DNA of 64,000 bases from Streptomyces pilosus (GTDB taxonomy: Bacteria; Actinomycetota; Actinomycetes; Streptomycetales; Streptomycetaceae): NCBI RefSeq assembly GCF_014649835.1, contig NZ_BMTU01000010.1, positions 204,459 through 268,458 on the forward strand, written 5' to 3'. Shown here piece after piece: positions 52,315 through 62,203 of the stretch. The number at the start of each line of letters is the position of its first letter. Positions within the stretch are counted from its first letter, which is position 1. The notes beneath the pieces are model-generated. The model saw nothing but the letters and a program-made list of their open reading frames with translations. It had not been told where the DNA came from and did no database searches. A program made the translations under genes and the position numbers.

Positions 52315-52782
52315 TCACGCCCGGTGGGCGCGCAGGGCGGCGAGCGCCCGGTCGGCGTGGGTGTTCATCCGCAGCTCGCTGCGGACGGCCTCCAGGACGG
52401 TGCGGTCCCGCCCGATGACGAAGGTGGCTCGTCTGGTGGGCGCCAGGGCGATCCCCCGCTTCACGCCGAACCGCTCGCGGACGCTGCCGTCGGGATCGGA
52501 CAGCAGGGGCATGCCGAGCGTGTGCCGTCCGGCGAACTCCGCCTGCCGCTCGACCGGGTCCCCGCTGATGCCGACCGGGCGGGCGCCGACGGCGGCGAAC
52601 TCGGCGGCCAGGTCCCTGAAGTGGCAGGCCTGGGCGGTGCAGCCGGGGCTGAGGGCGGCCGGGTAGAAGAAGAGCACCACCGGCCCCTCGGAGAGCAGGT
52701 CGGAGAGCCTGCGGACGGTGCCGGTCTCGTCCGGCAGCGCGAAATCCTCGACCGTGTCGCCCTTGCCGGGGCGCCCGCTCAC
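52315..52782 (-). CDS. Bcp-type peroxiredoxin
   Basis: 155-aa thioredoxin-fold peroxidase: VEDFALPDETG, LFFYPAALSPGCTAQACHFRD with peroxidatic Cys48 and resolving Cys53 (the Bcp/PrxQ spacing). It reduces hydroperoxides using thioredoxin. GTG start overlaps the DoxX stop by 4 nt (GTGA), making a coupled pair with the preceding DoxX-like gene. LLSDPDGSVRERFGV is a family motif. Confidence 0.93.
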   Translation of the reverse strand: MSGRPGKGDTVEDFALPDETGTVRRLSDLLSEGPVVLFFYPAALSPGCTAQACHFRDLAAEFAAVGARPVGISGDPVERQAEFAGRHTLGMPLLSDPDGSVRERFGVKRGIALAPTRRATFVIGRDRTVLEAVRSELRMNTHADRALAALRAHRA

Positions 52783-53159
52783 GACCGGCCCTCCGCGTTC
52801 CTGGCGATGCCGCGCGCCCAGAGCACGAGGGGCAGCTGGAGCGGCAGCCGGCCGAGGGCCGCGGCCTTCTGCGGCGTGGGGCGGTGCCGCCAGTCGACGG
52901 CCATCTTCACGTTGGCGGGGAAGACCCCGACGAAGAACGCCGCCGAGGCCAGGGCAGCGGCCCTGCGGGTGCGGGGCAGCGCCAGGCCGGCGGCCAGCGC
53001 GAGCTCCACGGCACCACTGGCGTGGGTCCAGGCCCGGGGCGATCCGGGCAGGGAGCGCGGCACGATGTGGTCGAACCGGCGCGGGACGGCGAAGTGGGCG
53101 GTGCCCGCGGCGGCCAGCAGGCCGGCGAGCAGCAGGGGCGAGCGTTCGGACCGTGACAC
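52779..53159 (-). CDS. DoxX-like membrane protein (peroxiredoxin partner)
   Basis: 126 aa with four predicted helices (PLLLAGLLAAAGTAHF, WTHASGAVELALAAGLALP, ALASAAFFVGVFPANVKMA, LPLQLPLVLWARG). The VFPANVKMAVD segment is typical of DoxX-like proteins. GTG start at 53159 following TCGGAGGAGGA, a strong ribosome site. It is cotranscribed with peroxiredoxin, an oxidative-stress pairing. An inverted repeat at 53191-53204 lies 32 nt upstream. Confidence 0.85.
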   Translation of the reverse strand: MSRSERSPLLLAGLLAAAGTAHFAVPRRFDHIVPRSLPGSPRAWTHASGAVELALAAGLALPRTRRAAALASAAFFVGVFPANVKMAVDWRHRPTPQKAAALGRLPLQLPLVLWARGIARNAEGRS

Positions 53160-53190
53160 GGTTCCTCCTCCGATGACCTGCCGCGCGATA

Positions 53191-53204
53191 TTACCGGACG
53201 GTAA
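53191..53204. promoter_or_regulatory. Inverted repeat TTACCG-GA-CGGTAA upstream of DoxX/peroxiredoxin pair
   Basis: 14-bp interrupted palindrome 32-45 nt ahead of the DoxX start. It stands out against the GC-rich background and sits at a likely promoter. TetR- and MarR-type regulators commonly bind such TTAC-GTAA dyads. The neighbouring MarR gene is a possible but unproven binder. Confidence 0.45.
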
Positions 53205-53236
53205 GTACGGTCGGGCGCCGGGCCCCCGCCGAGGGG

Positions 53237-53743
53237 TCAGCGGGTGGCCCCTGGTTCCGCGTCCTCGTCGGCGGCGTGGGCGAGGAAGTCGTCGACCATG
53301 CGGTGGAAGAGGGTGGCGAGCTGCCGCAGGTCGTCGGGCGACCAGTGGGCGAGGGCGGCCTGCATGCCCCGGACACCGGTCTCACGCAGCCGCGCGATGG
53401 CCTCCCTTCCGGTGTCGGTGAGCTCGATGCGCTGCGCGCGCCGGTCGTCGGGGTCCGGAACCCGGACGGCGTGGCCGGACTTCTCCAGCTGCTGCACCGT
53501 GCGGGTGACGTGCGAGGCCTCCACACCGAGCTGCGCGGCCAGCTCACCCGGCCGCATCGGCTCGGTGTCGGCCATCTTCCGCAGCAGCGCGACCGCGGCC
53601 CGGTCCAGCGGCACCCCCGCCAGGGCGGTCAGCCGCTCGTGCCGACGGGCCCGCGAGCTCAGATACGTGATGCGGTGCAGCGCACGCTCGATCTCGGTCA
53701 CTTCCGGGGAAGCGGGGGCGTCGGGGAGAGGGGGTGTGGGCAT
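53237..53743 (-). CDS. MarR-family transcriptional regulator
   Basis: 168-aa winged-helix regulator: EIERALHRITYLSSRARRHER (dimerisation helix), then MRPGELAAQLGVEASHVTRTVQQLEKSGHAVRVPDPDDRRAQRIELTDTGREAI, the complete MarR wHTH with wing. Usually represses until a phenolic ligand or oxidant binds. ATG start with an upstream ATTG-CAAT palindrome suggesting autoregulation. It precedes the DoxX/peroxiredoxin pair in the same direction (77 nt), so it could regulate it. Confidence 0.93.
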   Translation of the reverse strand: MPTPPLPDAPASPEVTEIERALHRITYLSSRARRHERLTALAGVPLDRAAVALLRKMADTEPMRPGELAAQLGVEASHVTRTVQQLEKSGHAVRVPDPDDRRAQRIELTDTGREAIARLRETGVRGMQAALAHWSPDDLRQLATLFHRMVDDFLAHAADEDAEPGATR

Positions 53744-53762
53744 ACCCGAACTTTACCATCTC

Positions 53763-53777
53763 ATTGCGTAACTCAAT
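53763..53777. promoter_or_regulatory. Candidate MarR operator (ATTGCGTAACTCAAT)
   Basis: 15-bp inverted repeat ATTG-N7-CAAT 20 nt upstream of the MarR start, in a conspicuously AT-rich promoter. MarR-family sites typically have TTG-N-CAA half-sites, so autorepression is likely. Confidence 0.55.
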
Positions 53778-53848
53778 CAAAAGAGCCGTCGGTCCGGGGC
53801 CCCGTCCCCCTTCGGCGGCCGATCGGGGGAAACCGCCGCGGAGGGCGC

Positions 53849-54865
53849 GTGGCGGCCGGCACGGGCGTCCACACCTCCCCCGTGACGACCCTGCCGCTGA
53901 TCCCGCCCATGCTCGCCACGTCCGGCTCGCTGCCGCCTCCGGCGGCGGACGCACGCTGGGCCTACGAGACCAAGCAGGACGGGCAGCGGGCGGTGGTCTA
54001 CCTCCCCGGGGACGGGACCCTCGTCCTGCGGGCCCGCTCCGGCCAGGACATCACGGGCGCGTACCCGGAGCTCCACCCACTGGCCACCGCCCTCGGCCCG
54101 CGGCCCGCGGTCCTGGACGGGGAGGTGCTCGCCCTCGACGAGGACGGCCGCGCGAGCTTCCAGTTGCTGCAGTCCCGGATGGGGCTGGCGCACGCCCCCG
54201 CCCGGGCGGCGCGGCGCGCGGCGGCGGTGCCGGTCCACCTGGTGCTGTTCGACGTCATGCACCTGGACGGGCGGTCGCTGCTGCGCCTCCCCTACGTCCG
54301 GCGCCGCGAGGCGCTGCTGGACCTCTCCCTCGACGGGCCCGCCTGGTCCACTCCGTCCGCGATCACCGGCCACGGCCGGCAGGCCCTGCGGGCCACCCTG
54401 GAACACGGGCTGGAGGGGCTGGTCTGCAAGCGGCTCGACTCGGTGTACGAGCCGGGAGTGCGCTCCCGCGCCTGGATCAAGATCCGCAACATGCGCAGCG
54501 AGGACGTCGTGGTCGGGGGCTGGCTGCCCGGCAGGGGGCGGCTGAGCGGGCTGCCGGGCGCCGTCCTGGCCGGGCAGCGTGCGGAGGGACGGCTGCGCTA
54601 CGTCGGCGGCGTGGGCACCGGCTGGAGCGAGGCCGAACGCACCGAACTCGCCGCGCTGCTGCGGGCCGCGGCGACCGACGTCTGCCCCTTCGACCCGGTA
54701 CCGGCCGTCCCGGGGGCACGCTGGGTGGTGCCCCGGCTGGTCGGCGAGGTGCGCTACAGCACGCGCACCCGGGACGGCATGCTGCGCCAGCCGTCCTGGC
54801 TGCGGCTGCGTCCGGACCTCGCCCCCGAGGAGGCGGCGGCCGACATTCCGGACGACATGGTGTGA
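53849..54865 (+). CDS. Stand-alone ATP-dependent DNA ligase
   Basis: 338-aa ligase (LigC-like). Motif I KQDG has Lys42 (YETKQDGQRAV); VLDGEVLALDEDG (III), GLEGLVCKRLDS (IV) and RAWIKIRNMRSEDVVVGGW (V) complete the nucleotidyltransferase domain. An OB-fold follows (~225-335: GRLRYVGGVGTGWSEAERTEL, EVRYSTRTRDGMLRQPSWLRLRPD). It seals nicks using ATP. GTG at 53849 is chosen for its GGAGGG ribosome site 5 nt upstream; GTG at 53882 is the alternative. No Ku or LigD primase/nuclease gene is adjacent, so its role in NHEJ-like repair is only inferred. Confidence 0.92.
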   Translation: MAAGTGVHTSPVTTLPLIPPMLATSGSLPPPAADARWAYETKQDGQRAVVYLPGDGTLVLRARSGQDITGAYPELHPLATALGPRPAVLDGEVLALDEDGRASFQLLQSRMGLAHAPARAARRAAAVPVHLVLFDVMHLDGRSLLRLPYVRRREALLDLSLDGPAWSTPSAITGHGRQALRATLEHGLEGLVCKRLDSVYEPGVRSRAWIKIRNMRSEDVVVGGWLPGRGRLSGLPGAVLAGQRAEGRLRYVGGVGTGWSEAERTELAALLRAAATDVCPFDPVPAVPGARWVVPRLVGEVRYSTRTRDGMLRQPSWLRLRPDLAPEEAAADIPDDMV

Positions 54866-55010
54866 TCCGCGGCCCGGTGCCGTCACTGTTGTGCCGCGCT
54901 TCACCGGCGGTACGCCTCTTCCCCCTTGGCATGTCTGCGTCCACCCGGGATGCTGAACTCCCCCATCCCCCACAGCCGTTGGGCTGCGCCCGGGTCCAGA
55001 GGAGGACGCA

Positions 55011-55787
55011 GTGTCGTCGAGCACGTCCCGAACCAACCGCAGGAGATGGCTGACCGGCCTGGCCGGTGCGGCCGCGCTCGTCATCGCCTTCCCCGCCACC
55101 GCCTTCGCCGCTCCCCCGCCCGCCCTGCCCGCCCGCGCCGACGCGCTGGAGCAGACCTACCAGCCGGCCTACGACTACGACACCGACGGCTGCTACCCCA
55201 CGGCCGCGATCGGCCCGGACGGCACGGTCAACCCCGGTCTCAAGCCGACCGGCGCCCTCAACGGCAACTGCCGCGACGCCTCGGACCTGGCGAACACCAA
55301 CGGCTACGCCCGCTCCGAGTGCAACAACGGCTGGTGCGCCGTCGTCTACGCCCTGTACTTCGAGAAGGACCAGGCCCTGCCGGGCGTCAGCCTCGGGGGC
55401 CACCGCCACGACTGGGAGCACGTGGTGGTGTGGGTGCAGAACGACACGGTCCAGTACGTCGCGACGTCCAACCACGGCTCGTTCTCGATCCACCCGCGCT
55501 CGGCGGTCCGCTTCGAGGGCACCCACCCGAAGGTCGTCTACCACAAGGACGGCATCGGGACCCACTGCTTCCGTCTCGCGGGCGCGGGCGACGAACCGCC
55601 GGAGAACCACCGGGGCGGCTGGCAGTACCCGGCCCTGGTCGGCTGGAACGGCTATCCGGCGGGACTGCGCGACACCCTGGTCGCGCACGACTTCGGCAGC
55701 GCGCACTTCGGGCTGAAGGACGGCAGCTTCGCCTCCCACCTCGCCAAGGCCAAACCCGCGGGCATCCCGTTCGACCCGAACGGCTGA
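55011..55787 (+). CDS. Secreted NPP1 (NLP) necrosis-inducing-like protein
   Basis: 258 aa. A Sec/Tat-like signal (RTNRRRWLTGLAGAAALVIAFPATAFAA) precedes the NPP1 domain. The heptapeptide GHRHDWE (130-136) followed by HVVVW is the NLP hallmark, with the preceding acidic cavity residues. Cys pairs (GCYP; GNC; ECNNGWC) are conserved. NLPs bind plant glycosylinositol phosphorylceramides in fungi and oomycetes and permeabilise membranes; bacterial versions occur in some plant-associated Streptomyces, but others are non-toxic. GTG start after AGAGGAGGA. Confidence 0.94.
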   Translation: MSSSTSRTNRRRWLTGLAGAAALVIAFPATAFAAPPPALPARADALEQTYQPAYDYDTDGCYPTAAIGPDGTVNPGLKPTGALNGNCRDASDLANTNGYARSECNNGWCAVVYALYFEKDQALPGVSLGGHRHDWEHVVVWVQNDTVQYVATSNHGSFSIHPRSAVRFEGTHPKVVYHKDGIGTHCFRLAGAGDEPPENHRGGWQYPALVGWNGYPAGLRDTLVAHDFGSAHFGLKDGSFASHLAKAKPAGIPFDPNG

Positions 55788-55867
55788 GCGGGGCGGTCCC
55801 GTTGACGCCGGGAGCGCCGTACGGCGTTCCCGGCACCCGGGGGGCGGGGAGGGTCTATCGTGTCGCC

Positions 55868-56803
55868 ATGTCCGTCCCCGGAACGATCCGCATCGTGTCC
55901 CGCGACTCACCCATGGCGCTCGCTCAAGTGGAGCGGGTGCGCGAGGAGTTGGCCGCCGTGTGGCCCGGTGTGCGCACCGAGGTCGTACCCGTGCGGACGA
56001 CCGGCGACAAATGGCTGGGCGATCTGTCGCAGGTCGAGGGCAAGGGCGCGTTCACCAAGGAGGTGGACGCGGCACTGCTGGCGGGCGAGGCGGACGTCGC
56101 CGTGCACTGCGTCAAGGACGTGCCCGCCGACCGGCCGCTTCCGGCGGGCACGGTGTTCGCGGCGTTCCTGAAGCGGGACGACATCCGCGACGCCCTGGTG
56201 CACCCCGGCGGACTCACCCTGGACGAACTCGCGCCGGGGACGCGGATCGGCACCTCCTCGGTGCGCCGGGTCGCCCAACTGGCCGCCTCCCACCCGCACC
56301 TGCGGTGCGTACCGATGCGCGGCAACGCCAACCGGCGGCTGCGCAAGCTCGCGGACGGCGAGGCGGACGCGCTGCTCCTCGCGGTCTCCGGGCTGGAACG
56401 CATCGGCCGCACCGACGTGATCAGCGAGGTGCTCTCCCCCGAGGCGATGATGCCGCCCATCGGCGCGGGCGTCCTCGCCCTCCAGTGCCGCGAGGGGGAC
56501 AGCGGACTCATCGAGGCGGTCGGCGTCCTCGGCCACGCGGACACCCATCGCGAGGCCACCGCCGAACGCATGTTCCTGCACGTGCTGCAGGGCCACTGCA
56601 ACAGTCCGATCGCCGGCTACGCGCGCGTCGACCGCGGCGGCGAACTGTCCCTGAGCGCCTGCGTCTTCACCCCGGACGGCAAGACCCGACTGAACGCCCA
56701 CGAGTGGGCGGGACGGCTCGATCCGGCCACCCTCGGCACCTCGGTCGCCGTGGCACTGCTGCGCCAGGGCGCCCGCGAGATCATCGACGGCATCCCTCAC
56801 TGA
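55868..56803 (+). CDS. hemC: Hydroxymethylbilane synthase
   Basis: 311-aa porphobilinogen deaminase: IRIVSRDSPMALAQVERV start, TGDKWLG, GAFTKEVD, VHCVKDVPADRP, GTSSVRRVAQLAASHP and RGNANRRLRKLADGEADALLLAVSGLERI, and the dipyrromethane-cofactor Cys244 in GHCNSPIAGYARV. It polymerises four porphobilinogens. It stands apart from the rest of the haem pathway, and the usual LGIECR segment is VLALQCR. It may be a second copy in addition to a canonical hemC elsewhere. Converges on the 173-aa gene. Confidence 0.93.
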   Translation: MSVPGTIRIVSRDSPMALAQVERVREELAAVWPGVRTEVVPVRTTGDKWLGDLSQVEGKGAFTKEVDAALLAGEADVAVHCVKDVPADRPLPAGTVFAAFLKRDDIRDALVHPGGLTLDELAPGTRIGTSSVRRVAQLAASHPHLRCVPMRGNANRRLRKLADGEADALLLAVSGLERIGRTDVISEVLSPEAMMPPIGAGVLALQCREGDSGLIEAVGVLGHADTHREATAERMFLHVLQGHCNSPIAGYARVDRGGELSLSACVFTPDGKTRLNAHEWAGRLDPATLGTSVAVALLRQGAREIIDGIPH

Positions 56804-56810
56804 CACCCGG

Positions 56811-57332
56811 TCAGGAGGTGCCCTCCTCCGCCTGCTGCTGCAGGAAGAAGCTCACCTGCTGGGCGAGGCTGTCCCGGCCGGCGCCGACGGGGGTGCCCGC
56901 TGACCCCTCGCGCACCCCGACTCCTCCGGTCCACATCCGGCGGCCGGTCCACTCCTCGTCGGCGCGCAGCTGCACCTGGACGTCGACCTGGCCGAGGCAC
57001 GCCTCGGGTCCCGCCGCGTAGAGCACCGCGGTGGCGCGGCGCAGCGGGTGGACGTCGAATCCCTCGATGAACTGCGAGTTGCGCCAGTCGATGAACGCGC
57101 TCTCGCCGTCGGCACCGGTCCGTACGTCGATCTGGCCGTCTTCGAGGTGAATGCAGAAAGGCCGGTTCCCGCGATTCTCGACGGTCACGCGGACACTGAA
57201 GTACGCCAGCCCCTCGGCGGCGTCGTCCCGTCCGCGGGGCGGCTCGCCCGGTTCCAGACGGTGGACGCGGACCCGCAGACCGGCATGCTCGTCGTACTCC
57301 TGCCAGTCCCCGACCACGTTCGGCTCGTACAC
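56811..57332 (-). CDS. Conserved hypothetical protein (173 aa)
   Basis: 173 aa, soluble, beta-rich. The middle (LAYFSVRVTVENRGNRPFCIHLEDGQIDVRTG) resembles an immunoglobulin-like/DUF4352-type beta sandwich that handles ligands or surface interactions, but there is no signal peptide. Function unknown. ATG at 57332 with plausible leader; convergent with hemC (stops 8 nt apart). Confidence 0.75.
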   Translation of the reverse strand: MYEPNVVGDWQEYDEHAGLRVRVHRLEPGEPPRGRDDAAEGLAYFSVRVTVENRGNRPFCIHLEDGQIDVRTGADGESAFIDWRNSQFIEGFDVHPLRRATAVLYAAGPEACLGQVDVQVQLRADEEWTGRRMWTGGVGVREGSAGTPVGAGRDSLAQQVSFFLQQQAEEGTS

Positions 57333-57594
57333 AGTGCACCTCTCGACTTCTGTCCGCTGTTTCCTATCTGTGGGCTCAGCGCACTGTCAAATGAGCGGAA
57401 TGCGCCGTGGTCAGGCAGTTCGCCCGATCTGATCAGTGATCAAGCGCTGCGCTGGAGGAATCCCCCGACCGGCCCGCCGGGCAGCCGGCGCGGCGTGCCG
57501 CACATCACGTCCGCCGCGACGATCACCGGGGCGCCGCGGCCGCGGGCGGGCCGGCCGGCCGCACCACGGCCCCGGCCCCTCCGCGGACCGGCCC

Positions 57595-57616
57595 GGAATT
57601 TCACGCAGTGAATTCC
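57595..57616. promoter_or_regulatory. Imperfect inverted repeat GGAATT...AATTCC
   Basis: GGAATTTCAC and GTGAATTCC flank a 2-3 nt centre, giving a near-perfect dyad in an AT-rich island ~220-240 nt upstream of the sigma factor start. Possible operator; no regulator identified. Confidence 0.35.
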
Positions 57617-57681
57617 TCCGATTCCAGAACGTACTCCCTCCGTAATGCGGACCCCGTGAATGACCGGGAATTCCGTGAGCC

Positions 57682-57708
57682 GTTTTGAAAGGACGGCGCA
57701 CGGGGAAT
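57682..57708 (+). promoter_or_regulatory. Candidate SigB/F-group promoter (GTTTT-N15-GGGGAAT)
   Basis: GTTTT (57682-57686), 15-nt spacer, GGGGAAT (57702-57708). This approximates the GTTT-N14-16-GGGTAT consensus of Streptomyces SigB-group promoters. Initiation near 57716 would yield a leader of ~120 nt and exclude ATG at 57707 as start, supporting the start at 57839. It suggests the sigma factor controls itself. Confidence 0.4.
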
Positions 57709-57838
57709 GGAAAGCTCAGTGCTTCGGACAGGAGGCACGTCCGTGGGAACCGGCTCGCCGGCCCCGGGCCCGCCCGGTCCGTCCGCCGCTTCCCACGGGG
57801 TCCGTCCATCCGGCATCCCGCTCAGGGAGGTGCGCGCG

Positions 57839-58630
57839 ATGCGTACCGTCAGTCCCAGGAAGCCGCACTCCCACGACGACGCCCCCGACACGGCGGGGCA
57901 CTTCTCGCGTCTGGCCGCGCTGCCCGAAGGGCCCGAGCGCCGGGCGCTGCGCGACGAGCTGGTCACCGTCTGGCTGCCCATGGCCGAGCGGATCGCCGTC
58001 CGATTCCGGGGGCGCGGCGAGGCACTGGAGGATCTGTACCAGGTGGCGGCCCTCGGCCTGGTGAAGGCCGTCGACCACTACGACCCGGACCGCGGCAACG
58101 CGTTCGAGGCGTACGCCGTGCCGACCATCACCGGTGAGATCAAGCGGCACTTCCGCGACCACATGTGGACCCTGCACGTGCCGCGCCGGGTCCAGGACCT
58201 GCGCAACCGGGTGCGGCACGCGGCGAAGGAGCTGGCGCAGACGACTCCGGGGCGCTCCCCCACCGTCCCCGAGATCGCCGCGTACGCGCGCCTGACCGAG
58301 GACGAGGTGCGCACCGGTGCGGAGGCCCTGGAGTGCTTCTCCGCGCTGTCGCTGGAGGCGGAGATGCCGGGCACCGACGGGTACGCCCTCGGGGACGCGC
58401 TCGGCGGCCCGGACCCGGGCTACGACACGGTCGTCGACCGGGTGGCGGTACGGCCCTGTCTGGAGGCGCTGCCGGAGCGCGAACGGCTGATCCTCTATCT
58501 GCGCTTCTTCAAGGGGATGACGCAGAGCGGGATCGCCGAGCAGCTCGGCATCTCGCAGATGCACGTCTCCCGGCTGCTCAGCAGCTGTTTCGCGCAGCTG
58601 CGCGAGGAGCTGCGCACCGAGGCCGGCTGA
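57839..58630 (+). CDS. SigB/SigF/SigG-family RNA polymerase sigma factor
   Basis: 263-aa alternative sigma factor. Region 2: LYQVAALGLVKAVDHYDPDRGNAFEAYAVPTITGEIKRHFRDHMWTLHVPRRVQDLRNRV, the group-3 SigB/F signature. Region 3 has AAKELAQTTPGRSPTVPEIA, and region 4 ERERLILYLRFFKGMTQSGIAEQLGISQMHVSRLL (HTH). ATG at 57839 has AGGGAGG 8 nt upstream. It probably depends on an anti-sigma kinase/antagonist/phosphatase network; candidates with RsbW/RsbU-like domains are elsewhere in this window. Confidence 0.95.
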   Translation: MRTVSPRKPHSHDDAPDTAGHFSRLAALPEGPERRALRDELVTVWLPMAERIAVRFRGRGEALEDLYQVAALGLVKAVDHYDPDRGNAFEAYAVPTITGEIKRHFRDHMWTLHVPRRVQDLRNRVRHAAKELAQTTPGRSPTVPEIAAYARLTEDEVRTGAEALECFSALSLEAEMPGTDGYALGDALGGPDPGYDTVVDRVAVRPCLEALPERERLILYLRFFKGMTQSGIAEQLGISQMHVSRLLSSCFAQLREELRTEAG

Positions 58631-58668
58631 CCGTACCCCCGCCCGGCCCCGCACCGGGCCCGGCGGTG

Positions 58669-58989
58669 TCAGCGCTCGGGCGGCGCGCCGGGGATCCGGG
58701 TGGGGCCGAGCCGGTCCAGGACCTCCTCCAGCACTGTGCGCACCTCCGCGGGCAGCAGGCCGGTGCGGCCCCAGACGAGGATCATGTCGGCGACGTTGCG
58801 CAGTTTGATGTTGGTGCGCTGGGAGACCTCCTTGAGCACCGTCCAGCCCTGGTCGGGCGAGACCCGCCCCAGTGCGACGATCATGCCGATCGCCTGGTCC
58901 ACCACCGCGTGCGAGACGACCGCGTCCTTCAGCTGCCGTACCTCTTGCTCCAGCTGGAGAATCCGGTCCGCGCCCCCGTCCGTGGGCAT
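58669..58989 (-). CDS. ANTAR-domain protein
   Basis: 106 aa. A short coiled-coil (LEQEVRQLKDAV) then the ANTAR three-helix RNA-binding domain: VVDQAIGMIVALGRVSPDQGWTVLKEVSQRTNIKLRNVADMIL with the invariant Ala/Asp-x3-RA-like turn. ANTAR proteins bind dual-stem-loop RNAs to prevent termination, or occur as GAF-less sensors. There is no fused receiver or GAF domain, so it may be a stand-alone output. ATG at 58989 with GGAGG 5 nt upstream; the earlier GTG overlaps that site. Confidence 0.85.
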   Translation of the reverse strand: MPTDGGADRILQLEQEVRQLKDAVVSHAVVDQAIGMIVALGRVSPDQGWTVLKEVSQRTNIKLRNVADMILVWGRTGLLPAEVRTVLEEVLDRLGPTRIPGAPPER

Positions 58990-59239
58990 GGTCACCTCCG
59001 GGTCCGGTGTGCCGCTCTCGTCGTGCCGTCGCAGGGTGCTTGAGTGCCTTCACCCAGTGTCCGATTCCTCCATCGTCGCCACTGCGGCCGCCCTGTGCCA
59101 CCGGGGTGGTCCGGGGGCGTGCGGGGGCACCGTTTCGGGGGCACCGCCGGGGTACTCGGCAGGCGCCCGGGCCGGTACCCGGCCGACACTGGTGCCATCC
59201 GGGTGGCTGCCAGGCCGAAGAGATCAGGACACGACTGCG

Positions 59240-60040
59240 ATGAACCACGACACGCCCTCCTCCGCCGCGACGGAAGTCGTCTCGACGCACTCCGTCTACG
59301 GCGCGCCCTGCTGGGTGAGCCTGACCAGCCGCGACGTGCGGACCACCGAGGAGTTCTACGGGGCGGTGCTGGGCTGGGAGTGGCGTCCGATGCGCCTGGG
59401 CGACCGGTTCCGGGTCGCCCTGGCCGACGGCCGGCCGGTCGCCGGGATCGCCGCCGTCGCCGGCATGTGGCAGATGGCGGTGGCGTGGACGCCGTACTTC
59501 GCGGTGCGCAGTGCCGACGAGGCCGCGGCGCGGGTGCAGGAGCGCGGCGGGACGTCGGCGGTCGGTCCCCTCTCGCTGCCGCCCGGGCGCGCGGCGCTGC
59601 TCGCCGACCGCGACGGGGCGACGTTCGGGGTGTGGGAGGGGGAGCTGTTCAGCGACTGGGCCGCCTGGCACCGGGCGCAGCCCGCTTTCATCCGGCTGCA
59701 CACCCGGGACGCCTTCGACGCGGCGATCTTCTACGGCGAGGTCTTCGACTGGGCGTCCGCGAAGCCCGGCTACTGCGAGGTCGGCTACGAAGGCGACGAA
59801 GTGGTGCTGCGCAGCGGCGGGGACGTGGTGGCGCGCATCGAGTCGGGGGCGCTGGGATCGGCCCCCGACCCGGCCATCCGGCCCCACTGGCAGGTCCATT
59901 TCGCGGTGAAGGACGTGGCGGCCTGCGCCCGTGCCGCCGAACGGCACGGCGGCAGCGTGCTGTCCGAGGGCCCCGGGGAGGCCGTGCTCCGCGACAACGA
60001 GGGCGCCCAGTTCACGGTGACCTCGCGCCGGGGGCGCTGA
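59240..60040 (+). CDS. Two-domain VOC (glyoxalase/dioxygenase-fold) protein
   Basis: 266 aa with two tandem betaalphabetabetabeta modules (~18-135 and 150-262). Repeats WVSLTSRDVRTTEEFYGAVLGWEW and FIRLHTRDAFDAAIFYGEVFDW show duplicated VOC halves. The metal-binding His/Glu pattern is imperfect, so enzymatic activity is uncertain; similar proteins are annotated as lactoylglutathione lyase-like or as antibiotic-binding proteins. Start ATG at 59240 in an AT-poor leader, divergent from the ANTAR gene. Confidence 0.88.
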   Translation: MNHDTPSSAATEVVSTHSVYGAPCWVSLTSRDVRTTEEFYGAVLGWEWRPMRLGDRFRVALADGRPVAGIAAVAGMWQMAVAWTPYFAVRSADEAAARVQERGGTSAVGPLSLPPGRAALLADRDGATFGVWEGELFSDWAAWHRAQPAFIRLHTRDAFDAAIFYGEVFDWASAKPGYCEVGYEGDEVVLRSGGDVVARIESGALGSAPDPAIRPHWQVHFAVKDVAACARAAERHGGSVLSEGPGEAVLRDNEGAQFTVTSRRGR

Positions 60041-60058
60041 CCTCCCCGGGGCCGCGCG

Positions 60059-62199
<2,141 letters not shown>

Positions 62200-62203
<4 letters not shown>

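Larger units (their letters stand above)
57333..57838. other. 506-bp intergenic region upstream of the sigma factor gene
   Basis: Holds the promoters of the divergent 173-aa gene and of the sigma factor. It contains two adjacent TGATCA sites (57429-57443), an imperfect GGAATT-AATTCC dyad (57595-57616) and a candidate stress-sigma promoter (57682-57708). No convincing gene lies inside. Confidence 0.55.

Noticed and set aside
57707..57838. Earlier ATG of the sigma factor at 57707
   Set aside because: It lies within or before the likely promoter, the added sequence is G/P/S-rich, and the AGGGAGG site supports 57839.
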